Source of the DNA: Nostoc sp. GT001
Lineage (GTDB): Bacteria; Cyanobacteriota; Cyanobacteriia; Cyanobacteriales; Nostocaceae
Length of the DNA: 64,000 bases
Reading direction: 5' to 3'
NCBI RefSeq assembly: GCF_030382115.1
Contig: NZ_JAUDRJ010000003.1
Location: 2,901,825-2,965,824, forward strand
The position numbers were made by a program, and so were the translations under genes. Below the pieces are notes generated by a model, which was given only the letters and a program-made list of their open reading frames with translations, was not told the origin of the DNA and did no database searches. Shown piece by piece: positions 20,165 through 29,233 of this stretch. Position 1 is the first letter of the stretch; the number at the start of each line of letters is the position of its first letter.

Positions 20165-20650
20165 TTACTCTGAAACAACTAGTAAGACAACAGCATAAGC
20201 ACATATACCTTCTTCACGTCCAACTGGGCCTAATTTTTCGTTAGTGGTAGCTTTGATGCCAATTTGGTTTGGTTCTAATTCTAAAACAGCCGCTAGTTTG
20301 TCGCGCATGTTGTGAATATGTGGTTTTAATTTTGGGCGTTCTGCTACTATCACCGAGTCAATATTTCCCACCTGCCAGCCTCGATCGCGAATCAGTTGAT
20401 GTACTTGATTTAATAGTACTAAACTATCTGCTCCCGCCCATTTAGGATCGCTAGGCGGAAAATAATGACCAATATCCCCTAAAGATAATGCCCCAAGCAT
20501 GGCATCCATAATCGCGTGCGTTAACACATCAGCGTCACTGTGCCCCAATAAACCGAGTTCATGGGGAATTTTAATTCCACCTAAAATCAAAGCGCGATCG
20601 CTCACCAGTTGGTGAATATCGTAGCCGTTACCAATACGAATTTTAGTCAT
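20165..20650 (-). CDS. ispF: 2-C-methyl-D-erythritol 2,4-cyclodiphosphate synthase
   Basis: A 161-residue enzyme forming MEcPP in the MEP isoprenoid pathway, which supplies carotenoid and phytol precursors. Signature sequences are [11 protein letters not shown] with the zinc-binding Asp/His, [20 protein letters not shown] with the third zinc His, and [21 protein letters not shown] near the C-terminus. The length is normal. It lies 41 bp downstream of trmD on the same strand, so the two are probably co-transcribed; the gap contains TCATTAG-type repeats. Confidence 0.97.
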   Translation of the reverse strand: MTKIRIGNGYDIHQLVSDRALILGGIKIPHELGLLGHSDADVLTHAIMDAMLGALSLGDIGHYFPPSDPKWAGADSLVLLNQVHQLIRDRGWQVGNIDSVIVAERPKLKPHIHNMRDKLAAVLELEPNQIGIKATTNEKLGPVGREEGICAYAVVLLVVSE

Positions 20651-20691
20651 TTGTCATTAGTTATTAGTCATTGGTCAAGAGTTAGAAATTA

Positions 20692-21426
20692 TTATTCTCT
20701 CCCTGCTCCCCTGCTCCCCTGCTTCCCCTGCTCCCCCTGCTCCCCCTGCTGCAATTTCTCCAAGAGATCGGGGCGGCGATCGCGGGTTTTTTGAATTTGT
20801 TGTTCATAACGCCACTTTGCGATCGCGGCGTGATTCCCACTGAGCAAGACATCAGGCACTTTTAAACCGCGAAAATCGGCAGGACGAGTATATTGGGGAT
20901 AGTCCAATAACCCTTCTTCAAAACTTTCTGCTATGAGGGACTCAGTTTTGGCCACGGTTCCTGGGAGCAGCCGCACGACGCCATTAATCAAAGCCATTGC
21001 TGGAATTTCCCCACCAGTCAGAATAAAATCGCCCAAGGATACTTCACGAGTTACCAAATGTAGCACCCTCTCATCCACTCCTTCGTAATGTCCACAAATA
21101 ACTACTAACTGGTCATAATTTGTCACCAATTCTTTCAAAAGAGGTTGATTGATTGTTTGACCCTGTGGACTCATCAAAATTACTTCTCTTCGGGGTAGAA
21201 TCGGCAGCGACTCTACAGCGGTAAAAATAGGTTCTGGCTTCATTAGCATCCCAACACCGCCGCCGTAGGGTTCATCATCTACTTTTCGGTGCTTGTCAGT
21301 GGTAAAGTCCCGTGGATTAATCAGATGCACTTCGGCAATCTGTTTGGCTAAGGCTTTACCCAGCAGCCCAGAATTGAGAACAGAGTTAAAACAGTCAGGA
21401 AAAAGCGTAACTATATCAAAGCGCAC
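20692..21426 (-). CDS. trmD: tRNA (guanine-N1-)-methyltransferase
   Basis: A 244-residue SPOUT-class enzyme that methylates G37 next to the anticodon using SAM, preventing frameshifting. Motifs: MRFDIVTLFPDCF start, DDEPYGGGVGMLMKPEPI, VICGHYEGVDERV and SLGDFILTGGEIPAM (trefoil knot), then PQYTRPADFRGLKVPDVLLSGNHAAIAKWR. The last 22 or so residues are unusual: GEQGEQGKQGSRGAGRE is encoded by tandem GAGCAGGG-type repeats (about 20697-20752). Intergenic-type repeat DNA seems to have extended the gene. The catalytic part is intact. Confidence 0.96.
   Translation of the reverse strand: MRFDIVTLFPDCFNSVLNSGLLGKALAKQIAEVHLINPRDFTTDKHRKVDDEPYGGGVGMLMKPEPIFTAVESLPILPRREVILMSPQGQTINQPLLKELVTNYDQLVVICGHYEGVDERVLHLVTREVSLGDFILTGGEIPAMALINGVVRLLPGTVAKTESLIAESFEEGLLDYPQYTRPADFRGLKVPDVLLSGNHAAIAKWRYEQQIQKTRDRRPDLLEKLQQGEQGEQGKQGSRGAGRE
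20697..20752. repeat. CTGCTCCC repeat array inside the 3' end of trmD
   Basis: Six or seven tandem copies of CCTGCTCCC/CCTGCTTCC lie within the coding frame of trmD and encode its Gly/Gln/Glu-rich tail. The same repeat family appears in non-coding DNA at about 52318-52350 and 55750-55775. Confidence 0.75.
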
Positions 21427-21964
21427 AGTTATTCGTATTCGAGGACACTAATCTTAAATTTGAATGTCTAGCAAACACCAGCAAGCCAAGGTCGGGTTAA
21501 ACTCCAGTTAAACTTTATCAATAGTATCTAAAACTACCAGACCTCCTGGATTTTAGATGGGATCAAAAGTTTTTCTAATTACTTAATTTATGTTTAAATG
21601 TTGTCACAACTACATTTAAATTAATAATCATATCAAGTTAACAACTTCCAGGATGCATCGAGCCAGCCTCAGAAAAAAGCGTAGTCTTAATTGCTCTTCC
21701 CCAATCCTAAAGGGGGAATATAGCCACTTAAAGACTATTTTGCCCTGCTACAAGTGGACAGGTGAAAAACAAGGCGCTGGCTTTGAGGAATGTGAACAAA
21801 CACGTTTAGACTGAGGCAACGCGAGCGTTAAGCGAGAATTTGGAGAGTGGCTTTCCCCAGTTCCAAACTTCCAAAAAGTGTCCTCTCGAAGAAGCAAAGC
21901 GCAAAAATCATCAGGCAACTGAACCTTGTTAAATTCACCTGAAGTTGTTGACAGGAGAACCAAA
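21427..21964. other. intergenic region between trmD and cphB
   Basis: A 538-bp divergent intergenic region. It must hold the promoters for trmD-ispF and cphB-cphA, but I cannot point to a confident promoter or NtcA site. It contains a C-rich/G-rich inverted pair CCCCAATCCTAAAGGGGG near 21698 and the sequence GAGGCAACGCGAGCGTTAAG, an interspersed motif. No gene is seen. Confidence 0.5.
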
Positions 21965-22837
21965 ATGCCGCAATTACAAGCTAAATCGCTAGAAATGAGG
22001 ACACCCCAAGCAACTAAAACCGCCGTTCTGGTTATCGGAGGTGCAGAAGATAAAGTTCATGGGCGCGAAATCCTACGAACTTTTTTTGGACGTGCTGGCG
22101 CTAGTAAGGCTTATATTACAATTATTCCATCTGCCTCTCGCGAACCCGCCATCATTGGTGGTCGGTATATTCGCATTTTTGAAGAAATGGGTGCCCAGAA
22201 GGTAGAGATTTTAGACATCCGCGAACGAGAACAGTGTGAAGCCTCCCAGATCAAAGCATCCTTAGAAGCCTGTAGCGGGGTATTTTTGACAGGAGGAGAC
22301 CAGCTGCGTCTTTGTGGCGTATTGGCAGATACGCCAGCAATGGAAATTATTCGCCAGCGGGTGAGAGCAGGGCAATTGACGTTAGCAGGCACCAGTGCAG
22401 GAGCGGCGGTGATGGGGCATCACATGATTGCTGGCGGCGGTAGTGGAGAGACGCCCAATCGTTCCCTAGTGGATATGGCAACGGGTTTGGGATTTATTCC
22501 GGAAGTAATCGTTGACCAACACTTTCATAACCGTAATCGGATGGGGCGACTGATTAGTGCGATCTCAGCTCATCCCGATCGCTTAGGTATTGGCATTGAC
22601 GAAGATACTTGTGCAGTGTTTGAACGTGATGGTTGGCTACAAGTTATGGGCAAAGGCAGTGTCACCATTGTTGATCCCACTGAGCTGACCCATACCAACG
22701 AACCTCATGTCGGTGCTAATGAACCCTTAACAGTACATAATTTACGTCTCCATATCCTCAGCTACGGCGATCGCTTCCACTTGTACCAGCGGACTGTATT
22801 GCCTGCTGTACACCGAATCTCCAGCTCGACGGGATAG
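21965..22837 (+). CDS. cphB: cyanophycinase
   Basis: A 290-residue serine peptidase of family S51 that degrades cyanophycin to beta-Asp-Arg dipeptides inside the cell. The nucleophile is Ser144 in AGTSAGAAVM; FLTGGDQLRL, VDQHFHNRNRMGRL and GIGIDEDTCAVF complete the active-site region. The ATG at 21965 is preceded by AGGAG at 21953-21957 with good spacing; an in-frame start 39 bp upstream is not needed. It is the first gene of the cyanophycin unit, followed after 166 bp by cphA, the gene order usual in heterocyst formers. Confidence 0.97.
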   Translation: MPQLQAKSLEMRTPQATKTAVLVIGGAEDKVHGREILRTFFGRAGASKAYITIIPSASREPAIIGGRYIRIFEEMGAQKVEILDIREREQCEASQIKASLEACSGVFLTGGDQLRLCGVLADTPAMEIIRQRVRAGQLTLAGTSAGAAVMGHHMIAGGGSGETPNRSLVDMATGLGFIPEVIVDQHFHNRNRMGRLISAISAHPDRLGIGIDEDTCAVFERDGWLQVMGKGSVTIVDPTELTHTNEPHVGANEPLTVHNLRLHILSYGDRFHLYQRTVLPAVHRISSSTG

Positions 22838-22858
22838 AGTATCTGAGGTTACACTGAG

Positions 22859-22952
22859 TTGACCGCACATTTATTATTTCTTACCGTAGAAAAATGATAA
22901 GAATACCATGTAAAAAGAAAAAACTGTTTATAACGAACAGTTTAGCGGTCAA
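22859..22952. promoter_or_regulatory. nested inverted repeats between cphB and cphA
   Basis: An outer perfect pair TTGACCGC (22859-22866) / GCGGTCAA (22945-22952) encloses an inner pair AAACTGTT (22921-22928) / AACAGTTT (22936-22943) with a 7-bp spacer. It lies 50 bp before the cphA ATG. It could be an RNA hairpin that tunes cphA relative to cphB, or an operator. No regulator is implied by the sequence. Confidence 0.4.
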
Positions 22953-23003
22953 TTCCAGTAAGAAACTAGAATTTTGGTTCCGAATCTCCATCTACCTATT
23001 CCC

Positions 23004-25709
23004 ATGAGAATCCTCAAGATCCAGACCTTACGCGGCCCAAACTATTGGAGCATTCGACGCCACAAACTGATCGTCATGCGCCTCGATTTAGAAACCCTTG
23101 GCGAGACGCCCTCGAATGAAATCCCTGGCTTTTATGAAGGATTAGTTGAGGCGCTGCCAAGTCTGGAGGGCCACTATTGTTCGCCTGGCTGTCGTGGTGG
23201 TTTTCTAATGCGAGTCAAAGAAGGCACTATGATTGGCCACATAGTGGAACACGTAGCCTTAGAACTCCAAGAATTAGCTGGTATGCATGTCGGCTTTGGT
23301 CGCACCCGCGAAACTGCCACACCCGGAATTTATCAAGTAGTAATCGAATACCTGAATGAGGAAGCGGGACGCTACGCTGGACGAGCCGCAGTACGGCTGT
23401 GCCAGAGTATCGTCGATCGAGGCCGTTATCCCAAGGCAGAATTAGAGCAAGATATCCAAGACCTGAAAGACTTCACCCGTGATGCTTCTTTAGGCCCTTC
23501 CACCGAAGCGATCGTCAAAGAAGCAGAAAAAAGAGGCATTCCCTGGATGTCCCTGGAAGCCCGCTTTTTAATTCAGCTAGGCTACGGCGTGAACCAGAAG
23601 CGGATGCAGGCGACAATGACTGATAACACCAGCATTCTGGGTGTAGAACTAGCTTGCGACAAAGAAGCCACTAAACGCATCCTCGCTGCTGCTGGTGCGC
23701 CAGTACCCAGAGGTACAGTAATCAACTTCTTAGACGATTTAGAACAAGCAATTGAATTCGTTGGCGGCTATCCCATCGTTATCAAGCCACTAGATGGCAA
23801 TCATGGACGTGGGATCACCATTGATATCAGAACTTGGGAAGAAGCTGAAGCCGGATATGAAGCTGCCAGACAAGTTTCCCGGTCAATTATTGTCGAAAGA
23901 TATTACGTTGGACGCGACCACAGGGTACTAGTGGTAAATGGCAAAGTAGTAGCAGTAGCCGAACGTGTTCCGGCTCATGTCATTGGCAACGGCAGATCCA
24001 CCATTGCCGAACTGATTGAAGAAACAAACCTTGACCCAAATCGCGGTGAAGGACATGATAACGTCCTGACCAAGATTGAACTAGACCGCACCAGCTATCA
24101 ACTGCTAGAAAGGCAAGGTTACACCCTAAATAGCGTGCCACCCAAGGGCACTATTTGTTATCTCAGAGCAACAGCCAACTTAAGTACAGGTGGTAGTGCC
24201 GTTGACCGTACCGATGAAATTCACCCAGAAAATCTTTGGTTGGCACAACGAGTAGTCAAGATTATCGGTTTAGATATTGCCGGACTCGATATCGTCACCA
24301 CAGATATTAGCCGTCCTCTGCGGGAAGTAGATGGCGTGATTGTTGAAGTTAACGCCGCTCCCGGTTTTCGGATGCACGTTGCCCCAAGTGTGGGCATTCC
24401 CCGCAACGTCGCTGGCGCAGTGATGGATATGCTGTTTCCTAACGAGCAATCTAGCCAAATTCCCATCCTCAGTATCACGGGTACTAATGGCAAAACCACC
24501 ACTACTCGACTACTAGCACATATTTATAAACAGACGGGGAAAGTAGTAGGTTATACTACAACTGATGGGACATATATCGGTGATTACTTAGTAGAATCTG
24601 GCGATAATACAGGCCCCCAAAGTGCCCACGTCATCCTCCAAGATCCCACAGTAGAAGTAGCAGTACTAGAAACGGCTCGCGGTGGCATTCTGCGCTCTGG
24701 ATTGGGCTTTGAAGCCGCAAATGTAGGGGTGGTATTGAATGTAGCATCCGACCACTTAGGAATCGGCGATATAGATACCATTGAGCAGTTAGCTAATCTC
24801 AAGAGCGTAGTAGCCGAAGCTGTATTCCCTGATGGCTATGCGGTACTTAACGCCGACGATCGCCGCGTCGCTGCTATGTCAGAAAAAACTAAAGCTAATA
24901 TTGCTTACTTCACCATGAACCCCGATTCGGAATTAGTGCGGAAGCACATCCAAAAGGGTGGAGTAGCGGCAGTATATGAAAATGGCTATTTGTCAATTGT
25001 TAAAGGTGATTGGACACACCGCATAGAAAGAGCTGAAAATATACCTTTAACAATGGGCGGACGTGCGCCGTTTATGATTGCCAACGCTTTAGCAGCAAGT
25101 TTGGCAGCGTTTGTGCAAAACGTCACAATTGAGCAGATTCGTGCTGGTTTGAAGACCTTCCGGGCTTCAGTTAGTCAAACGCCGGGACGAATGAATTTAT
25201 TTAATTTAGGCAACTACCACGCTTTGGTGGACTATGCCCACAACGCAGCCAGTTACGAAGCTGTAGGCTCCTTTGTGCGGAACTGGACTACAGGACAACG
25301 GATTGGCGTAATTGGTGGCCCAGGCGATCGCCGCGACGAAGATTTTGTTACTTTGGGCAAATTAGCAGCGCAAATTTTTGATTACATCATCATTAAAGAA
25401 GACGATGATACACGGGGACGACTACGGGGATCAGCTGCCCAGTTAATTATTCAAGGCATCACAGAAGTTAAGCCTGATAGCCGCTATGAATCAATTCTGG
25501 ATGAAACCCAAGCGATCAATAAAGGCTTAGACATGGCTCCTGATAACAGCCTGGTGGTAATTTTGCCAGAAAGTGTTACTCGCGCGATTAAGTTAATTAA
25601 GCTGCGTGGTTTAGCCAAGGAAGAGACACACCAACAAAATCCCGGCACAACTGTCATCGATTCCCAAAATGGGATCGCACCTTCTTCTGTTGTTAATACC
25701 TTGTTGTAG
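23004..25709 (+). CDS. cphA: cyanophycin synthetase
   Basis: A 901-residue enzyme that builds cyanophycin (multi-L-arginyl-poly-L-aspartate), the nitrogen reserve of cyanobacteria, with ATP and without ribosomes. Domains: N-terminal domain (1-160), ATP-grasp domain (about 220-470; VIKPLDGNHGRGITIDI, then VEVNAAPGFRMH) adding Asp, and a Mur-ligase-like domain (about 480-875; P-loop SITGTNGKTTTTR, LETARGGILRSGLGF, VDYAHNAASYEA) adding Arg. I chose ATG 23004 (MRILKIQTLRGPNYWSIRRHKL), which matches the family start and length; the frame opens 30 bp earlier. A 16-bp stem-loop begins at the stop codon. Confidence 0.98.
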   Translation: MRILKIQTLRGPNYWSIRRHKLIVMRLDLETLGETPSNEIPGFYEGLVEALPSLEGHYCSPGCRGGFLMRVKEGTMIGHIVEHVALELQELAGMHVGFGRTRETATPGIYQVVIEYLNEEAGRYAGRAAVRLCQSIVDRGRYPKAELEQDIQDLKDFTRDASLGPSTEAIVKEAEKRGIPWMSLEARFLIQLGYGVNQKRMQATMTDNTSILGVELACDKEATKRILAAAGAPVPRGTVINFLDDLEQAIEFVGGYPIVIKPLDGNHGRGITIDIRTWEEAEAGYEAARQVSRSIIVERYYVGRDHRVLVVNGKVVAVAERVPAHVIGNGRSTIAELIEETNLDPNRGEGHDNVLTKIELDRTSYQLLERQGYTLNSVPPKGTICYLRATANLSTGGSAVDRTDEIHPENLWLAQRVVKIIGLDIAGLDIVTTDISRPLREVDGVIVEVNAAPGFRMHVAPSVGIPRNVAGAVMDMLFPNEQSSQIPILSITGTNGKTTTTRLLAHIYKQTGKVVGYTTTDGTYIGDYLVESGDNTGPQSAHVILQDPTVEVAVLETARGGILRSGLGFEAANVGVVLNVASDHLGIGDIDTIEQLANLKSVVAEAVFPDGYAVLNADDRRVAAMSEKTKANIAYFTMNPDSELVRKHIQKGGVAAVYENGYLSIVKGDWTHRIERAENIPLTMGGRAPFMIANALAASLAAFVQNVTIEQIRAGLKTFRASVSQTPGRMNLFNLGNYHALVDYAHNAASYEAVGSFVRNWTTGQRIGVIGGPGDRRDEDFVTLGKLAAQIFDYIIIKEDDDTRGRLRGSAAQLIIQGITEVKPDSRYESILDETQAINKGLDMAPDNSLVVILPESVTRAIKLIKLRGLAKEETHQQNPGTTVIDSQNGIAPSSVVNTLL

Positions 25710-25743
25710 TCAGGAGGAGTCAGTGCGCTGACTTCTCCTGACT
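25708..25743. terminator. bidirectional terminator between cphA and tatA
   Basis: A 16-bp stem (AGTCAGGAGGAGTCAG / CTGACTTCTCCTGACT) with loop TGCG and one G-T pair. It starts in the cphA stop codon and lies just beyond the 3' exon of the convergent tatA, so it can end both transcripts. Confidence 0.8.
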
Positions 25744-25746
25744 ATT

Positions 25747-25761
25747 TTAATTACTGTTTTG
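25747..25761 (-). pseudogene. tatA: tatA 3' exon (downstream of the group II intron)
   Basis: After removal of the outer intron the 5' exon (...GAAGAAGA) joins sequence beginning CAAAACAGTAATTAA or AAAACAGTAATTAA, depending on the exact 3' splice site. Joining at the second gives the tail EEENSN and a stop just before the terminator; joining at the first reads on into the terminator stem. The junction is uncertain by one base. The exon is only a few codons long. Confidence 0.5.
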
Positions 25762-25796
25762 GTTGAGTCGATGGGGGATATTATTCCCCGCACCTC

Positions 25797-26831
25797 TCAG
25801 TTAAATCTGGGCGTGCGACTTTCACCGCACCCAGCTTCCGATGTTCTTAGCTTTGTGCTTTTGCTCATGTGCTTGTAATCGTGGCAACTCTCATGAATTG
25901 CTTCAAGATTATTCTTTTTCCAGTTGGCATGATTTCCGTCGATGTGATGTAGGTGAACCCGTTCCTCATCGATGAATTTTAAACCGCAGGAAGCACATCT
26001 ATGGTTTTGCTTCTTAAGAGCTTTAGAGGTTTCGCCGTCATAGAGTTTACTGTTACGTTCACTCCAGTAGGCTGTATCTCCGTCATAGGGGGATTTAGTT
26101 CCTTTGACAGGGACGTGTTTGTGTTCGGAGTAGGGAACTGCTGGGAATGCTTTGTCTAGTAATTTCTTACTGGAGTAGCGATTTAGTTTGGTTTCCTTGT
26201 TAAATACCTTTTTTGCTCTTGTTTCGATGTGGTATAACGAGTCTCTAGCCCCGTCCATCTTACAGAACTTATGGTAATTTCTCCAACCTCTAACTACCGG
26301 GGCTAATTTCTCAGCCTTTGTGGCAGCACCATAATTCGAGTTGTTGACGATGTGTTTTACTTTCTTACGGAATGCTTTGAAGTTGTCCACTGAGGGAGTA
26401 CTTCTGAACTTTCCGTTGCTCTGCACTTTGAAGTGCCAGCCGAGGAAATCAAACCCATCTGTCGCGGCGGTAACTTTGGTTTTCTTTTGGCTTACATTCA
26501 TTCCGCGTTTGCGGAGGAACTCGCTGATTCTTTCAAGTATTTCTATCGCATCATCTTGGGGGCGAAGTATAATAACCATGTCATCCGCGTATCGGACTGA
26601 TGGTTCGCTCATTGTCCCTTTTGCCCACCCTTCAGTTTGGTATCTGTGTATACTCTCAATCCCGTTGAGTGCGATATTGGCTAGTAATGGGCTAACTACT
26701 CCCCCTTGAGGTGTACCCTGTTCGGGGAATTCTGGGTTTACTCCAGTCTTGAGGCATCGGTAGATACCGAGTTTTAAGCCTTTGGGAGCGATGAGTTCAT
26801 CCATTATCGCTGAGTGGTTAATCCTGTCGAA
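25797..26831 (-). CDS. outer intron-encoded protein, 3' part (RT catalytic box, maturase, HNH)
   Basis: The frame resumes FDRINHSAIMDELIAPKGLK at 26831 immediately after the nested intron. It contains GTPQGGVVSPLLANIAL, the catalytic YADD box in SVRYADDMVII, the thumb/maturase domain X (FDFLGWHFKV ... VRGWRNYHKF) and a C-terminal HNH endonuclease (CASC ... HLHHIDGNH ... CHDYKH). All key residues are present, so splicing of the nested intron would give a complete protein of about 534 residues. The last 13 codons (EAGCGESRTPRFN) run through domain V of the ribozyme. An in-frame ATG at 26804 is unlikely to be a real start. Confidence 0.88.
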   Translation of the reverse strand, partial: FDRINHSAIMDELIAPKGLKLGIYRCLKTGVNPEFPEQGTPQGGVVSPLLANIALNGIESIHRYQTEGWAKGTMSEPSVRYADDMVIILRPQDDAIEILERISEFLRKRGMNVSQKKTKVTAATDGFDFLGWHFKVQSNGKFRSTPSVDNFKAFRKKVKHIVNNSNYGAATKAEKLAPVVRGWRNYHKFCKMDGARDSLYHIETRAKKVFNKETKLNRYSSKKLLDKAFPAVPYSEHKHVPVKGTKSPYDGDTAYWSERNSKLYDGETSKALKKQNHRCASCGLKFIDEERVHLHHIDGNHANWKKNNLEAIHESCHDYKHMSKSTKLRTSEAGCGESRTPRFN

Positions 26832-29233
26832 AGTGGGTAGCTAGCTAGCGAGGTTTCCAAGCCTTGGCTCCTTTTCTAACTAGCCCCCTCCGAACCGTGC
26901 TTACGAGTTTCCAGGTACACGGCTCTCCAGTACTCTGTTATCGCGAGACTTGTTGAGATATTGGTTTACCAGCGTGTATTGCATCATGGCATTGAGGGCA
27001 AACCATGAGAGTTTTTCTTCTACGTGCGGACATGATTTGCATCCATTGCGGTTTTTCTTTCTTGCCTTTAATTTTGAGGTCTTTAAGGGCATGAATATGG
27101 TGAACTTCAATATCACCTGTTGCCCCGCAAATCTCACATTCCGAAGCAAGAAGCCGTTTAATCAGTTCATTTCTGAACGCGGGTTTTCGCACTCGTGGCA
27201 AATCTTCTATGGTTGCTTTTAAGTTGCGTTTTAATTGTATGCCCCCGAAACGAGTTACCAAGGGTTTCTTACCTTCTACTGGGACGGTTATTTCAACACA
27301 CTTTCTCCTTCCTTGTGGAAGTTTTACCGTCTTCTGGTACTTGGCGCAGATTTTGGCTACGCTAGTTTTGTGTTTACAGGCAAGGGTTTTCATTAACGAA
27401 CTCCACATAACCCATTGGAGTTTACGGAGCCATGCAATGTTTTGAGCAAGGCTGTAGAATTGTACGTAGCCTCTGAGTTCTGATTGGTAAATGTTAATGA
27501 TAGTAAAATCATCGTCATTTATTAACTCAGGACGATGAATGGGTTTGCCATTCCTCATATAAAGAGCGCATTTTCCTTCTACAAAACTTGCTGGGATTCT
27601 TAGTGCAGTAATTCCATTAAGTGAGCGTTTACCATTGGTATGCTTATTGTCGGAATATTGAACTAAGATTTCGTAACCTAAGAAGTTCGCTGCTTCATTT
27701 CTGGCATTAGTAATTAAGGTCTTTTCTGCTGACATTTCTAACTGAAGATTGTCGGCTAGGAATGTCTTTAGTTTTTCCTTAATTTCTTTTGCTTCTTGAA
27801 GTGAACCAATGAAACCAAGTAGAAAATCATCAGCATAGCGGACGTAATTTAGCCTTCTGTATTCTGGGTCACGGACATCTTTGGAGGGCATTTTCTGGTA
27901 TTTAATCTCCAGTTGACGCGCTTTATCGAATTGTCCATTTTTCCTGTAATACCAAGCAAGTTTTACGAGCCTTGAATACTCTCGATTTTCTGCCCGACAT
28001 TTACCTCGTGTATATTCTGGAATGACTGTCTGTTCGACAAAATTATCTAGCTTATCAAGGTAAATATTTGCGAGTATGGGTGAGACAATCGACCCTTGTG
28101 GCGTTCCACTCAGTGTAGAATGGTATCTCCATTGCTCACAGTAACCTGCCGTTAATAAGGTTTCAATCAATCTCAAAAATCGATTATCTTGGATTTTCTC
28201 ACGGAGAATTGACATTAAGATTTTCTGATCTATATTGTCAAAACAACCACGGATATCTCCTTCAATAAACCATTTGGTTCCTTGCCAAGTGCGGTCTATT
28301 ACTGTTAATGCAGTATGGCATCCACGCTCTTGTCGAAAACCATGACTGCTGTTAGAAAATTGGGGTTCGTAGTACGCTTCTAATATCAAACGTATTACTT
28401 CCTGAACCAATTTATCGTTCCAAGTGGGAATGCCCAGTGGTCGCGTTTTCCCATTTTTCTTGGGAATATTAATTCGCCGTACTGGTGTCCATCGAAAACG
28501 TTCATAGCGAATATCTTCTATGAGGTTTTCAATCTTTTTGATGGACATCCCATCCACAGTCTCTGATGTAACTCCTTGCGTCATTGCCCCATTATTTTTG
28601 TAAATGCGACTGTACGCCAAGAGGTACAGGTTAGGATTGAAAAGTTGCCTGTAGACATCATCCAGAGGTAAACCACGATTTCCTCTGTCTCGGATTACAC
28701 TTAAAACCGTTTCGGCGTTTCGCATCTCGCGTACCTCCCGATATAAGTGTGAAGAATACCTGTTCTCCTTTGCCATGTAAGCGGCTTTCCCGCTCTCGGA
28801 CTACTATGAGAACTCTGTAACCATAGGGGTCGCCCCCCGTAAGTCATCCCGCGCTTTATTAACTCGATACGTAGTAGTGTGATTTAGGTGTCCCATTCAT
28901 TCGTTAAGCCATCTCATCGCTGGCTGACTCCGTTTGAAGAAGTTGTGTGGTTCAAATGTTTAAAACTACACACAAACGATTATTCCTGTTAGGCGTTGTA
29001 GGAATAGGCAATCGAATATACCGTCAGAATTAGGCTTCAGGTAGTTTAACCTTCACCCTGTCACACAAGTCTTGCCGGACTCTAGTTTTAACGCCTTCTC
29101 TCTATTTCCGGCTTTACCAACATGCGGTTGTTCCTTTTGTCTTTCGACTCTAGGTAAGTTGGTTGACTTAGAGATGTTCTTCTTAATCTCTCCCAATTTG
29201 ATTGGGGATACCGCGTTAACTGTCACGGCGCAC
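26832..29233 (-). mobile_element. nested group II intron inside the outer intron's RT gene (twintron)
   Basis: The 5' end GTGCGCCGTGACAG at 29233 follows the codons for IELDIEKC of the outer RT. Domain V is unmistakable at 26892-26925 (GAGCCGTGTACCTGGAAACT ... AGCACGGTTC). A domain VI stem follows (GGGGGCTAGTTAG ... CTAGCTAGCTACCC). The 3' end is at 26832 or 26833, and exact joining TGC/TTC restores ...DIEKC-FDRINH... of motif A in the outer RT. The length is about 2.4 kb. It carries its own complete intron-encoded protein. About 460 bp from 29233 to the ORF start hold ribozyme domains I-IV. Confidence 0.9.
26938..28776 (-). CDS. nested intron-encoded reverse transcriptase/maturase with HNH domain
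   Basis: A 612-residue multifunctional protein. In order: RT0-like N-terminus (RNAETVLSVIRDRGNRGLPL), RT palm and fingers with IPKKNGKTRPLGIPTWNDKLVQE, motif A EGDIRGCFDNID, GTPQGSIVSPILANIYLDKLD, catalytic YADD in LNYVRYADDFLLGF, thumb, maturase domain X (about 400-540), and an HNH domain (CEIC ... EVHHIHALKD ... CPQCHDAIHAGK) at the C-terminus. It is full length with all catalytic residues, so it is probably functional in splicing and retrohoming of its own intron. It resembles the chloroplast-like class of cyanobacterial introns and is not closely similar to the outer protein. Confidence 0.95.
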   Translation of the reverse strand: MAKENRYSSHLYREVREMRNAETVLSVIRDRGNRGLPLDDVYRQLFNPNLYLLAYSRIYKNNGAMTQGVTSETVDGMSIKKIENLIEDIRYERFRWTPVRRINIPKKNGKTRPLGIPTWNDKLVQEVIRLILEAYYEPQFSNSSHGFRQERGCHTALTVIDRTWQGTKWFIEGDIRGCFDNIDQKILMSILREKIQDNRFLRLIETLLTAGYCEQWRYHSTLSGTPQGSIVSPILANIYLDKLDNFVEQTVIPEYTRGKCRAENREYSRLVKLAWYYRKNGQFDKARQLEIKYQKMPSKDVRDPEYRRLNYVRYADDFLLGFIGSLQEAKEIKEKLKTFLADNLQLEMSAEKTLITNARNEAANFLGYEILVQYSDNKHTNGKRSLNGITALRIPASFVEGKCALYMRNGKPIHRPELINDDDFTIINIYQSELRGYVQFYSLAQNIAWLRKLQWVMWSSLMKTLACKHKTSVAKICAKYQKTVKLPQGRRKCVEITVPVEGKKPLVTRFGGIQLKRNLKATIEDLPRVRKPAFRNELIKRLLASECEICGATGDIEVHHIHALKDLKIKGKKEKPQWMQIMSARRRKTLMVCPQCHDAIHAGKPISQQVSR

